Assembly (NCBI GenBank): GCA_964384675.1
Contig: CAYLNK010000005.1
Coordinates: 1 to 59,529, forward strand
Reading direction: 5' to 3'
DNA: 59,529 bases
From: CAYLNK01 sp964384675
Lineage (GTDB): Bacteria; Acidobacteriota; Thermoanaerobaculia; UBA5066
In this document: positions 16,141 to 24,415 of the stretch, piece after piece
How positions within the stretch are numbered: the stretch's first letter is position 1
Layout of the letters: each line of letters begins with the position of its first letter
Notes under the pieces: model-generated
Told to the model about the DNA's origin: nothing
The model's input: only the letters and a program-made list of their open reading frames with translations
Database searches by the model: none
Position numbers and translations under genes: made by a program

Positions 16141-17664
16141 ATGGACTACCGGCCCGTTGCGGCTGCTGAGTTCTCGCTCGACGACTTGCCCGACGCGGTC
16201 GTTCGTACCGGGCCAGACGGGAATGTGGTGTTCTGGAATCGAGCCGCGGAAGGGCTCTTCCGCATCGCCGCGGCCGACGCGCTCGGGCGTCCCCTGTTCG
16301 ACCTCGTGGTCCCCCCCGAGGCGCTTCCGACCGCGCGCCGGTGGCTCGCGGAGGGGCTCGAGCGTGGCGCGGCGGAGATCGAGCTGGTCTGCCGGACCGG
16401 GGACGGCACCGTCGTCCTCGCCGACGTCCGGATGCGCGCGACCCACGACGCCGAGGGTCGCGCCGACGGCGCGATCGTGACGCTCCGGGACGTCACGCTG
16501 GCCCGGTATCGTCAGGAGTCGACGGCCCTCGAAAGCCGGTTCCGGAACCTCCTCGAATCGGCGCCGGACGCGATGGTGATCGTGAACCAGCACGGCCGCA
16601 TCCTCCTGGTGAACGAACAGGTGGAGCGTCTCTTCGGGTTTCCGCGGGCGGAGCTCCTCGGGCAGCCGGTCGAGGTCCTCGTGCCCGACCGGTTCCGGGA
16701 CCGCCATCCCCGCCATCGGGAAAGCTACGTCCACGACCCCCGCGTCCGGCCGATGGGGGCGGGCATGGAGCTCTTCGGCCGCCGCAAGGATGGCACCGAG
16801 TTCCCCGTCGAGATCAGCCTCAGCCCGCTCGAGACGGAGCAGGGCCGCCTCGTCTCGAGCGCGATCCGGGACATCACCGACCGCAAGCGCCTGGAGGAGG
16901 CGAGCCGGGAGGAGCGCCGCAAGGCCCTCGAGGCGAGCCGGATGAAGAGCGAGTTCCTGGCGAACATGTCGCACGAGCTGCGCACGCCGCTGAATGCCAT
17001 CATCGGCTTCGCCGAGCTGCTCCACGACGGCCGGGTCGGGAACGACCCCGCGTCGCGGCGGGAGTATCTCGGGGACATCCTGGAGAGCTCGCGCCACCTC
17101 CTGCAGCTGATCAACGACGTCCTCGACCTATCGAAGGTCGAGGCTGGCAAGATGGAGTTCCATCCCGAGCCGGTCGACGTGGCCCGCCTGGTGGCCGAGG
17201 CGTGCGACGCCCTGCGGGCGATGGCCGGCGCCCGCCGCGTCCAGGTCAGCTACGAGGTGTTCCGTGATCTCGGGGAGATCGTGACCGACCGGGCCCGCCT
17301 CCGTCAGGTCCTCTACAACTACCTCTCCAACGCACTCAAGTTCACGCCCGAGGGAGGACAGGTCCGGATCCGGGTCACGCCGGAGGGCGATGACAGGTTC
17401 CGGCTGGCCGTCTCCGACACCGGGATCGGGATCCAGGCGTCGGACCTGGGACGCCTCTTCGTCGAGTTCCAGCAGCTCGACGCGTCGCTCGCCAAGAGAC
17501 ACCCCGGAACCGGCCTGGGGCTCGCCCTCACGAAGCGGATCGCGGAGGCCGCCGGGGGGACGGTCGGCGTCGAGAGCACTCCCGGCATCGGGAGCACCTT
17601 CCACGTCGTCCTGCCGAGGCGGCTCGCTCCAGCGCAGCGCCCGAGGGACTCCGATGGCCGGTGA
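16141..17664 (+). CDS. PAS-PAS sensor histidine kinase
   Basis: 507 aa, no membrane helix, so probably cytoplasmic. Two PAS domains (about residues 12-125 and 130-250; the second opens ESRFRNLLESAPDAMVIV) are followed by HisKA with FLANMSHELRTPLNAIIG (phospho-acceptor His278). The HATPase has all boxes: N-box NYLSNALKFTP, G1 VSDTGIGI, G2 GTGLGLALTKRI. It overlaps the downstream multi-receiver gene by 11 bp, which makes that protein the likely phosphorelay partner. Signal unknown. Confidence 0.93.
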   Translation: MDYRPVAAAEFSLDDLPDAVVRTGPDGNVVFWNRAAEGLFRIAAADALGRPLFDLVVPPEALPTARRWLAEGLERGAAEIELVCRTGDGTVVLADVRMRATHDAEGRADGAIVTLRDVTLARYRQESTALESRFRNLLESAPDAMVIVNQHGRILLVNEQVERLFGFPRAELLGQPVEVLVPDRFRDRHPRHRESYVHDPRVRPMGAGMELFGRRKDGTEFPVEISLSPLETEQGRLVSSAIRDITDRKRLEEASREERRKALEASRMKSEFLANMSHELRTPLNAIIGFAELLHDGRVGNDPASRREYLGDILESSRHLLQLINDVLDLSKVEAGKMEFHPEPVDVARLVAEACDALRAMAGARRVQVSYEVFRDLGEIVTDRARLRQVLYNYLSNALKFTPEGGQVRIRVTPEGDDRFRLAVSDTGIGIQASDLGRLFVEFQQLDASLAKRHPGTGLGLALTKRIAEAAGGTVGVESTPGIGSTFHVVLPRRLAPAQRPRDSDGR

Positions 17665-20600
17665 GCGGATCCTCGTCGTCGACGACCACGCGGTCAACCT
17701 GAAGCTCGCGCGCGTCCTCCTCGAGGGTAAGGGGTTCGTGGTGCGGACGGCGGCCGACGCCGAGGAGGCGCTCGAGGCCGTCCGGGACTTCCATCCCGAC
17801 CTCGTCCTCATGGACGTCCAGCTCCCCGGCATGGACGGCCTCGAGCTGACGCGCCGGCTGAAGGCCGACCCGGCCACCGCGCACGTCGCGATCGTGGCCT
17901 TGACGGCGTACGCGATGAAGGGCGACGAGGAGAAGGCCCGGGCGGCGGGATGCGACGGGTACATCACCAAGCCGATCGACACACGGACCCTCCCGGCCGT
18001 GATCGCCGGCCACCTCGGGGGCTTCCCCCCCGCGGAGCGCCCTACGCCTCTCCCGCGGCGCGCCCGGCTCCTCGTGGTGGAGGACAACCCGATCTCGGGG
18101 AAGATGCTGAGGCTCGCCCTCGAGGCGGAGGGATACGCCGTCACGGTGGCCGAGACCGGCGCCCAGGCCCTGGAGGCCGTGCGGGCGCAGCCGCCCGACC
18201 TGGTCGTGCAGGACCTCATCCTCCCGGACCTCGACGGGGTCGCCGTTCTCGACGGCATCCGCAACGCGACCGCGGGCCGCCACGTCCCGGTGATCCTGCT
18301 GAGCGGCCGCACCTCCAGGCTCGAGGAGCTCCAAGCGGCTGGCGGCACTTTCGACGACTACCTGACGAAGCCCGTCGAGCCGTCGCGGCTCCTGCAGGTG
18401 ATCGCGCTCCGGCTCCAGGATCCGGGACGTTCGACGGAGCCCGTCTCCACCGGGCGCGAGGTGCTCGTGGTGGACGACGAGCCAAACAACAGGAAGCTCG
18501 CGAACCTGCGGCTCCGGCACGAGGGCTTCTCGGTCACCCTGGCGGAGGGCGGCGGCGTCGCGCTCTTGGCGGCCCGGGCGCGTCGCCCCGACGCCCTCCT
18601 GTCCGACATCCTGATGCCGGGGATGGACGGCTTCCAGCTCTGCCTCGCCTTCCGGCGGGATCCCGCCCTCGCCTCGGTGCCGGTCGTCCTGGCGTCCGCC
18701 TCGTACGTCGGTGAGTCGGACCGCGAGCTCGCGCGTAGCGTCGGCGCGAGCGAGCTCATCGAGAAGTCGCCCGACTACAGGGACGCGGCCGACGCGATCC
18801 GTCGAGCGCTGGCGCCGGACGCCGTGCACCCCGCGCCCTCGTGCGACGTCGCGATCGAGCCCGCTCACCGCGCTCGCCTCCTCGACCAGCTCGATCGCCA
18901 GGTGCGGGCCCGGCTCCAGGGGGATCGACGCAACGAGCAGCAGGCCGCGACGCTTTCCGTGCTCGGTGGGATCTGCGAGGCCCTCAGCCGGCCCCTGGAC
19001 CTCGAGTCGGTCCTGTCCGAGATCCTGGTCCACTGCCTCGACGCCACCGGACTCTCCACCGGCGTCCTGTACGTACGCGAGCCGGACGGAGGGCTCCGGA
19101 TCCACGGCCTGAGCGGCCTCTCGCCCTCCGCCGCGTCCGCGCTCGCGAGCCCCGAGGTGAGCGCGGAGATCTTTCGCCTGCTCGAGCCCGAGGTCACCGC
19201 GCCGAAGGTCCTCTCCAGGGGGACCGCGTCTCCCCTGCTGTCCATCCTCGACCAGCCCGAGGCCCTCGTCATCCCGCTCGTCTCGCTCGGCACGCTGCGC
19301 GGCGCCCTCGTCCTGGCCTCGGACTCGGAGCGGCCCTCCGACCCGAGCTGGCTGACGTTCGCCCGTACGCTGTCCGTCCAGCTCGGGGAGGCGATCGCCC
19401 TCAGCCAGGCGCTGGCGACGCTCGCCGAGTCGGAGGGCCGCTACCGGACGCTCGTCGAGCACGCCTCGGAAGGGATCTTCCAGGCGACCCTCGACGGGCG
19501 GTATCTCACGGCGAACCCGGCCCTCGCCGCGATCCTCGGGTACGAAAGCACGGACGACCTGATTCGCTCGGTCACGGACATCGGGGCGCAGGAGTACGTC
19601 GATCCGGCCGACCGCGCCGGGATGCTGCGGCGTCTGGAAATGGACGGCGCGGTCTCGGGCCTGGAGGTCCGGCTCCGCCGCAAGGACGGATCGGTCGCCT
19701 GGGTCCGGATGAGCGCGCGGGCCGCCGGCAAGCCTGGAAGCCCGACGGCGTACGTCGAGGGAATCGTCGAGGACGTGACCGCGCGCCGAGCCGTCGAGGA
19801 GGCCCTCCGCAGGAGCGAGGAGAGCTACCGCACGCTCTTCGACGCGAGCCCGCTGCCGATGTGGGTCTACGACCCGGTGACCCTCCGGATCACCGCCGTG
19901 AACGACGCCGCTCTCGAGCAGTACGGATACGCCCGGGAGGAGATGCTGGCGATGACGATCCTCGACGTCCGGCCTCCCGAGTTCCAGGACGCGGTGCGGG
20001 ACGCAGTCCGGACCCAGCCGGCGGGACGCCACCATGCCGGGGTCTGGAAGCACCGCCGAAAGGACGGCTCGTTCCTCGACGTCGACGTTCACTCCAACAT
20101 CGTCCGCGTGAGCGGTCGCGAGCTGCGGCTGGTCCTCCTGCAGGACGTCACCGCGCTCAAGAGCCTGGAGGAGCAGTTCCGCCAGTCCCAGAAGATGGAG
20201 GCGCTGGGCCGACTCGCGGGCGGAGTCGCCCATGACTTCAACAACCTCCTCACGGTCATCAACGGCGTCGCCGAGTCCCTCGTGGACCAGGTTCCCGAAG
20301 GGAGCGCGGTGGCCGTGGGCCTCGCCGAGATCGCGGCCGCTGGCTGGCGCGCCGCGGACCTCTCCCGGCAGCTCCTGGCGTTCAGCCGCAAGCAGCTGAT
20401 GAGGCGCGAGGCGCTGGACCTCAGCGCCGTGGTCGAGGCGCTCGGCTCGATCCTGCGGAGGATCCTGGGCGAGGACATCGTGCTCGTCACCGACCTCGCG
20501 AGCGGCCTGCGGCCGGTGCTGGCCGACCGCGGCCAGATGGAGCAGGTGCTCGTCAACCTGGTGGTCAACGCGCGAGACGCCATGCCGCGAGGCGGCCGGC

Positions 20601-21301
20601 TCGAGATCCGGACGGGCGAGGTCGAGGTGCTGGAAGGGCCGGAGCAGCCGGGCCCCCACGTCGAGGTCTCGGTGGGCGACGACGGGTCGGGGATCGACCC
20701 CGACGTCATGCCCCGTCTCTTCGAGCCGTTCTTCACGACGAAGGAGCCTGGCAAGGGGACGGGTCTCGGGCTGGCGACGGTCTACGGCATCGTCAAGCAG
20801 TGCGGCGGACACGTCGTGGTGGAGAGCCGTCTTGGGGAGGGCTCGACGTTCCGGGTCCGGCTGCCTGCCGAGCTGAAGTCGGACCCGAGCCCGGGCGAGA
20901 CGTCACCCGGCCGCCCTCCCACGCGGGCGACGGGGAGCGGGACCGTGCTGCTCGTCGAGGACGAGGCGGCGCTTCGCCGCCTGGCGGCCCGGGTCCTGCG
21001 AGCGCGCGGCTTCGCCGTCCTGGAGGCCGCGTCCCCGACGGACGCGCTCGCCCTGCTGAAGAGCCACGCCGGCTCGATCGACGTCCTCGTGACCGACGTC
21101 GTGATGCCGACGATGGACGGGGCCCAGCTGGCGCTTCGCACCGAGGCCCTCCGCCCGGGAATCCGAGTGGTCTTCATGTCCGGCTACTTGCAGGACAGCT
21201 CGGCGCTGCAGGGACGCCTGGAGGCCCGCGCCGGATTCCTCCCGAAGCCCTTCCGCCCGGAGGAGCTCGCCGTCAAGGTCCGAGAGGTCCTGGAGGGCTA
21301 G
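17654..21301 (+). CDS. Multi-receiver hybrid histidine kinase (REC-REC-REC-GAF-PAS-PAS-HK-REC)
   Basis: 1215 aa from ATG 17654; the frame is open upstream but that part shadows the kinase gene. Three N-terminal receivers are seen (ILVVDDHAV with Asp54 in VLMDVQLPG; LLVVEDNPIS with QDLILPDLDG; VLVVDDEPNN with SDILMPGMDG). They are followed by GAF (from about residue 434), PAS (about 595), PAS (about 723), HisKA with GGVAHDFNNLLTVI (His860), HATPase (LVNARDAMPRGG; GTGLGLATVYGI) and a terminal receiver from about residue 1095 (TVLLVEDEAAL, VTDVVMPTMDG). The three receivers could collect phosphate from the upstream kinase. The gene ends at a strong hairpin. Confidence 0.93.
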   Translation: MAGERILVVDDHAVNLKLARVLLEGKGFVVRTAADAEEALEAVRDFHPDLVLMDVQLPGMDGLELTRRLKADPATAHVAIVALTAYAMKGDEEKARAAGCDGYITKPIDTRTLPAVIAGHLGGFPPAERPTPLPRRARLLVVEDNPISGKMLRLALEAEGYAVTVAETGAQALEAVRAQPPDLVVQDLILPDLDGVAVLDGIRNATAGRHVPVILLSGRTSRLEELQAAGGTFDDYLTKPVEPSRLLQVIALRLQDPGRSTEPVSTGREVLVVDDEPNNRKLANLRLRHEGFSVTLAEGGGVALLAARARRPDALLSDILMPGMDGFQLCLAFRRDPALASVPVVLASASYVGESDRELARSVGASELIEKSPDYRDAADAIRRALAPDAVHPAPSCDVAIEPAHRARLLDQLDRQVRARLQGDRRNEQQAATLSVLGGICEALSRPLDLESVLSEILVHCLDATGLSTGVLYVREPDGGLRIHGLSGLSPSAASALASPEVSAEIFRLLEPEVTAPKVLSRGTASPLLSILDQPEALVIPLVSLGTLRGALVLASDSERPSDPSWLTFARTLSVQLGEAIALSQALATLAESEGRYRTLVEHASEGIFQATLDGRYLTANPALAAILGYESTDDLIRSVTDIGAQEYVDPADRAGMLRRLEMDGAVSGLEVRLRRKDGSVAWVRMSARAAGKPGSPTAYVEGIVEDVTARRAVEEALRRSEESYRTLFDASPLPMWVYDPVTLRITAVNDAALEQYGYAREEMLAMTILDVRPPEFQDAVRDAVRTQPAGRHHAGVWKHRRKDGSFLDVDVHSNIVRVSGRELRLVLLQDVTALKSLEEQFRQSQKMEALGRLAGGVAHDFNNLLTVINGVAESLVDQVPEGSAVAVGLAEIAAAGWRAADLSRQLLAFSRKQLMRREALDLSAVVEALGSILRRILGEDIVLVTDLASGLRPVLADRGQMEQVLVNLVVNARDAMPRGGRLEIRTGEVEVLEGPEQPGPHVEVSVGDDGSGIDPDVMPRLFEPFFTTKEPGKGTGLGLATVYGIVKQCGGHVVVESRLGEGSTFRVRLPAELKSDPSPGETSPGRPPTRATGSGTVLLVEDEAALRRLAARVLRARGFAVLEAASPTDALALLKSHAGSIDVLVTDVVMPTMDGAQLALRTEALRPGIRVVFMSGYLQDSSALQGRLEARAGFLPKPFRPEELAVKVREVLEG

Positions 21302-21336
21302 CCGGGGGCCGGCGCTTCGACGCGCCGGTCCCCGGC
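21301..21336. terminator. Bidirectional hairpin terminator between convergent genes
   Basis: A 15-bp stem (one G-U pair) with loop TTCGAC; left arm 21301-21315, right arm 21322-21336. It lies between the hybrid kinase stop and the bufferin-like peptide stop and can serve both strands. It has no long U-tract, as is usual at this GC content. Confidence 0.7.
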
Positions 21337-21343
21337 ATGCCGA

Positions 21344-21682
21344 CTACTTCTTCTCGCTCTTGGCCGGCGTCGCGCAGCCGCCCTTCCCCTTGCACGAGTT
21401 CTTGCCGGCGCAGCCGTTGTCGCCGCTCTTGCAGCCGCCCTTCCCCTTGCAGGCGTTGTGGCCCTTGCAGGCGTGCTTGTCCGCGCTCGCCGCGGCGCCG
21501 GTTCCCTTGCCGGCGCAGCCGTTGGCGCCCCCGCAGGCGTTCTTGTCGCCCTTCTTCTCGGCGGCGGCGGGGGTCTTGGCCGGGTCGGCCTTCTTCTCGT
21601 CGGCACGTGCCGCCGTCGAAAGGAGCGAGGAGCCCGCCATCAGACCGGCCATCGCGGCATGGAGGTACACGTTCTTCTTCAT
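21344..21682 (-). CDS. Bufferin-like Cys-rich exported peptide (C-x5-C repeat type)
   Basis: 112 aa from ATG 21682 (AAGGACGGA upstream). Signal peptide ends at ARA before DEKK. The mature part is Lys/Gly/Cys-rich with eight cysteines at 50, 56, 72, 78, 84, 91, 97 and 103, almost all spaced C-x5-C. The repeated units CGGANGC, CKGHNAC, CKGKGGC, CAGKNSC and CKGKGGC share CxGxNxC/CKGxGGC. Peptides of this kind are precursors for MNIO (DUF692) enzymes, which modify cysteines to make copper-binding bufferins. No MNIO gene adjoins it; the only one in the window is ~17 kb away. It has its own ECF-like promoter and lies directly after a DoxX/DM13 unit. Confidence 0.8.
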   Translation of the reverse strand: MKKNVYLHAAMAGLMAGSSLLSTAARADEKKADPAKTPAAAEKKGDKNACGGANGCAGKGTGAAASADKHACKGHNACKGKGGCKSGDNGCAGKNSCKGKGGCATPAKSEKK

Positions 21683-21742
21683 CTGTTCCGTCCTTCCGGG
21701 CGTGGGCTGCACGCCCTGTGAGCGATTCGTTCTGCCGGCTTC

Positions 21743-21768
21743 GATGCCGGAGGTGGCCGTTCGGTTTC
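21743..21768 (-). promoter_or_regulatory. ECF-type promoter candidate of the bufferin-like gene
   Basis: On the minus strand: GAAAC, 16 bp, GCATC followed by GAA. The -10-like end is 60 nt before the peptide ATG and lies downstream of the outer-membrane protein stop. One of seven copies of the same element in the window. Confidence 0.6.
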
Positions 21769-21784
21769 GAGCCGGGGCAGCGGG

Positions 21785-22609
21785 TCAGAACAGCTTCGTG
21801 TGGAGCGCCACGCCCAGGAGGAGCTGGTCCCCGATCGGTGTGTTCTTCCCCGAGACCACGCGGGACCACGAGCCGTTCACGTCGAAGAGCTTCCCGGCCT
21901 TCACGTACACCTCGACTCCCGCCATCAGCCGCTCGGAATCGGTGGCGTAGCCGACGAACGGATCGACCGTCGAGAAGTCGGCCCGGCTCTTGAAGCCGCG
22001 TCCGAAAGCGAAGACGCCGATCCGCGGATGGGGAAAGGCACCGACCTTCACCGCGTACGGGACCTCGTCGGAGAGGTGCCCACCCCTCCAGCGGTAGCCG
22101 ACGTCGACGCTGGCGAAGCCCTGTGGCAGAAAGGGAAGGCTCGCCCCGAACGATCCCGACACCAGGTAGTCCGTCTCGCCCGCTCCGAGCGCGGGGAACG
22201 CCTCGGGGTCGTAGCCGAGCGGGACGAACACACCGCCGTCGATCCCGACGAAGAGGCCGTTCCCGAGAGGACGCGAGTACCGGAGCCGCAGGTCGAGGTC
22301 CGCGAGGCCCTTCGTGGTGAAGTCGTTCTCCAGACCCTTCGCCGTCTCCTTCTTGAGGGGTAGCGTGCCGACGAACGTGAAGCTGTCGGTGAGCCCCACC
22401 TCCAGGTAGAGGTTGTCGCCCTTCTCGTCCCAGCCGTTCCCCGGGAACGGAACACGGCGTCCGGAGGTATCGAACATGGTGTCGGCGCTGAACGTCGTCG
22501 CGCCGAGGTGCGCGAAGATCTGTCCCTTGCCGCGCGGCCAGGCTTCGGAACGAGCCGGCCCGGCGCCGAGCGCGGCGCACACGAGGAGGAGCATGGAGGC
22601 CCGTCTCAC
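21785..22609 (-). CDS. Predicted outer-membrane beta-barrel protein
   Basis: 274 aa from GTG 22609, which overlaps the DM13 gene stop (GTGA) and gives a proper signal peptide (RRASMLLLVCAALGAGPARS). The mature protein alternates hydrophobic and polar residues in short strands (NLYLEVGLTDSFTFVGTLP; DLDLRLRYSRPLGNGLFVGI; GFASVDVGYRWRGG) and ends with an aromatic residue (LLLGVALHTKLF), as outer-membrane barrels do. It resembles transporter/porin-like or DUF3187-type barrels, but no family is certain. Last gene of the glucose-dehydrogenase/DoxX/DM13 unit. Confidence 0.65.
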   Translation of the reverse strand: MRRASMLLLVCAALGAGPARSEAWPRGKGQIFAHLGATTFSADTMFDTSGRRVPFPGNGWDEKGDNLYLEVGLTDSFTFVGTLPLKKETAKGLENDFTTKGLADLDLRLRYSRPLGNGLFVGIDGGVFVPLGYDPEAFPALGAGETDYLVSGSFGASLPFLPQGFASVDVGYRWRGGHLSDEVPYAVKVGAFPHPRIGVFAFGRGFKSRADFSTVDPFVGYATDSERLMAGVEVYVKAGKLFDVNGSWSRVVSGKNTPIGDQLLLGVALHTKLF

Positions 22610-23694
22610 GGCTTCTGGAACCTCCCCTCGGCGATGATCACGTTGAACTCGTAGCACCAGACGGTGAACGTGTCGAAGCCGTTCAAGTCGACGTCGGACG
22701 GCAGGTCGAGGTCCAGCGTGGCGCCGGAGAAGCTCTGCCGGCCCAGGACCTGGAGGACCCGGAAGTCACGCCGGGATCCGCTCGATTTGCCGATCCGGAT
22801 GTCCATCCCGGGCGCCGTGCCGCTGGCCCGGAATTCCGAGGCGCGGAGCACCCGCGACGTCACGACGGTCGCCTTGCCCGATACGCCGTACGAGCCGGCG
22901 AACGTCGAGACGTCTCCGACCTCGACGAGCGTGGCCGGGGCTGGATCGGCCGCGACGGCGAGGTACGCGGCGGAGTCGTTGCTGCGGTTGTCGACGACCG
23001 TCGTGAGGGCCAGGACCGGGCGGTCCGACGTGAACGAGACGAACGCGTTGGACGCGGTCACCTCCGGCGCGCCGACCAGAGCGAACACCTCCGACTGGAA
23101 CACCGAGCCCGGCTCGACCCGCGCGGCGGCCGGAGACCCGATCGGCGCGCCGTCGCCCGCCAGGAGGATCACCTTCACGTTCGCGGCCTCGAGCGGCGAC
23201 GGATTCGTGAGGATCAGGTTCGTGCGGAAGCCGCTCGTCCGGTCGGCGCTCCCCGCCGCCTGGGCGATCAGCCCCGACGCGATCGCGGCGGACGGGCGAA
23301 GACCCGGCACCCAGGTGCCGAGCGTCCCCGCCGTGCAGGCGTCGTTCGCGTTGTACGTGCGACTGCTCGCCTCGACCGCGTCCGGCGCGACGATCCGGAT
23401 CGGCCCGGACGTGTCCGCCGTCTGCCCGAAGAGCGAGGCGAGGACGTCGTCGAACGCCAGCTGCTGCCGCGGCGGGATCTTCAGCTCCGGCCCCGTGACC
23501 GGCGCTCCGCCCTTCGGGGTGAACGTCGCGACCACCGTCGCACCGTCCGTGGCCGACGTGTTCAGGAGGCGGAGGTCGGTCTTGAAGAACGCGCCGTTCC
23601 CGCCCACGGACCGCGCCGACGACGGGACGATCCGGTCGGCCAGCCCGGGGAAGGCGGCGAGGAGGAAGACCAGCGAGACGCGAGCGGCCTTCAT
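22606..23694 (-). CDS. Secreted protein with C-terminal DM13 (electron-transfer-type) domain
   Basis: 362 aa from ATG 23694, overlapping the DoxX stop (ATGA). Signal peptide (VSLVFLLAAFPGLA). Residues ~20-255 form a repetitive beta-rich region (FKTDLRLLNTSATDGATV; FRTNLILTNPSPLEAANV) common in secreted proteins of this type of bacterium. The last ~100 residues are a DM13 domain: FAGSYGVSGKATVV, GTAPGMDIRIG, VLGRQSFSGATLDLDLPSD and FTVWCYEFNVIIAEGRF. DM13 domains are proposed to carry out extracytoplasmic electron transfer through their conserved cysteine, which is present here in VWCYEF. Placement beside DoxX supports a redox role in the periplasm. Confidence 0.75.
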   Translation of the reverse strand: MKAARVSLVFLLAAFPGLADRIVPSSARSVGGNGAFFKTDLRLLNTSATDGATVVATFTPKGGAPVTGPELKIPPRQQLAFDDVLASLFGQTADTSGPIRIVAPDAVEASSRTYNANDACTAGTLGTWVPGLRPSAAIASGLIAQAAGSADRTSGFRTNLILTNPSPLEAANVKVILLAGDGAPIGSPAAARVEPGSVFQSEVFALVGAPEVTASNAFVSFTSDRPVLALTTVVDNRSNDSAAYLAVAADPAPATLVEVGDVSTFAGSYGVSGKATVVTSRVLRASEFRASGTAPGMDIRIGKSSGSRRDFRVLQVLGRQSFSGATLDLDLPSDVDLNGFDTFTVWCYEFNVIIAEGRFQKP

Positions 23695-24167
23695 CGCACC
23701 CCGGCGCCGCCCGCCGCCTCGTCCTCGAAAAGGGCCTTCGACGCGATCCTGTCGACCGAGATCGGCCCCGGACCGGCGACGCCGAGCCAGAGGAGCAGCA
23801 GGATGTAGAGGTACTCGATGAAGCCGTACAGGTCGTCGAGACCGTGCAGGTCCGCCTTCTTGGCGGTGGCGATGGCGACGACCATCGTGATGATCAGGGG
23901 CACGGAGGAGAGGCGGGTGAGGAGGCCGATCAGGACGAGCGCGCCGCACACCAGCTCGGTCCCCGCCGCGAACGGCGCCTGGAGCTCCGGCGCGGGGATC
24001 CCGAGGCTCCGGAAGTACTCCGTCACCTGCGGGAGGCTGTGGAGCTTTCCCCAGCCGGACTGGACGAAGACCCATCCGACGCAGAGGCGCGCCAGCGTGG
24101 GTGGGAGCCACTCGAGCTTGCCGGCGATCCCGAGGATGAGCGTGCGGAGCTTGCGGACGAGGGTCAT
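23691..24167 (-). CDS. DoxX-family inner-membrane protein
   Basis: 158 aa, ATG with AAGGAGAA upstream. Four membrane helices in the DoxX pattern: LARLCVGWVFVQSGWGKLHS, AGTELVCGALVLIGLLTRL, VPLIITMVVAIATAKK and EYLYILLLLWLGV. The QSGWGKL and GLLTRLSSVPLI motifs are typical. DoxX proteins accompany DUF692/DUF2063 clusters (GigD of the Caulobacter gig operon, Neisseria NMB2140-type loci) and thiosulfate:quinone oxidoreductases; a link to the quinone pool is commonly assumed. Here DoxX is separated from the DUF692 operon by ~14 kb but carries the same promoter type upstream of its operon. Confidence 0.88.
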   Translation of the reverse strand: MTLVRKLRTLILGIAGKLEWLPPTLARLCVGWVFVQSGWGKLHSLPQVTEYFRSLGIPAPELQAPFAAGTELVCGALVLIGLLTRLSSVPLIITMVVAIATAKKADLHGLDDLYGFIEYLYILLLLWLGVAGPGPISVDRIASKALFEDEAAGGAGVR

Positions 24168-24189
24168 CGGAGTTCTCCTTCCGTCGGTC

Positions 24190-24414
24190 TCAGGCCGCGG
24201 CCCGGACGTCGACGTCGTACGGGACGATGTCCTTGCGGAACAGGAGATCTAGGGTCCGGTCGAGTGCGACCCGGACCTTCTTCTCCAGACGTGGCAGCTT
24301 GCTCAGATGGATGGTACGCCAGAGGAGCTCCCGGGCCGTCGCGGCGGCGACCCCGGCGAAGCCGCTGCCCAGCGGGCCCGCGACCTCGTGGCCGTGTCCG
24401 TGCTCCCGGCCCAC
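24190..24414 (-). CDS. Small protein resembling the C-terminal tail of type II NADH dehydrogenase
   Basis: 74 aa from GTG 24414, 1 nt after the glucose-dehydrogenase stop. After a His-rich start (REHGHGHEVAG) the sequence ARELLWRTIHLSKLPRLEKK, then VRVALDRTLDLLFRKDIVPY, closely follows the last ~50 residues of NDH-2/Ndh flavoproteins. Those end in an amphipathic membrane anchor of the form LWRxIYLxKLPGxEKKVRVxxDWxLDLxFxRDI. The FAD and NADH domains are absent. It is either a gene remnant kept in frame or a stand-alone membrane-anchor peptide. Tight spacing to both neighbours argues that it is still translated. Confidence 0.6.
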   Translation of the reverse strand: MGREHGHGHEVAGPLGSGFAGVAAATARELLWRTIHLSKLPRLEKKVRVALDRTLDLLFRKDIVPYDVDVRAAA

Positions 24415-24415
24415 G

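Noticed and set aside
17528..20812. A 1094-codon minus-strand frame opposite the hybrid kinase
   Set aside because: Low-complexity Arg/Asp/Glu-rich product with no family motif; the plus strand encodes clear kinase domains.
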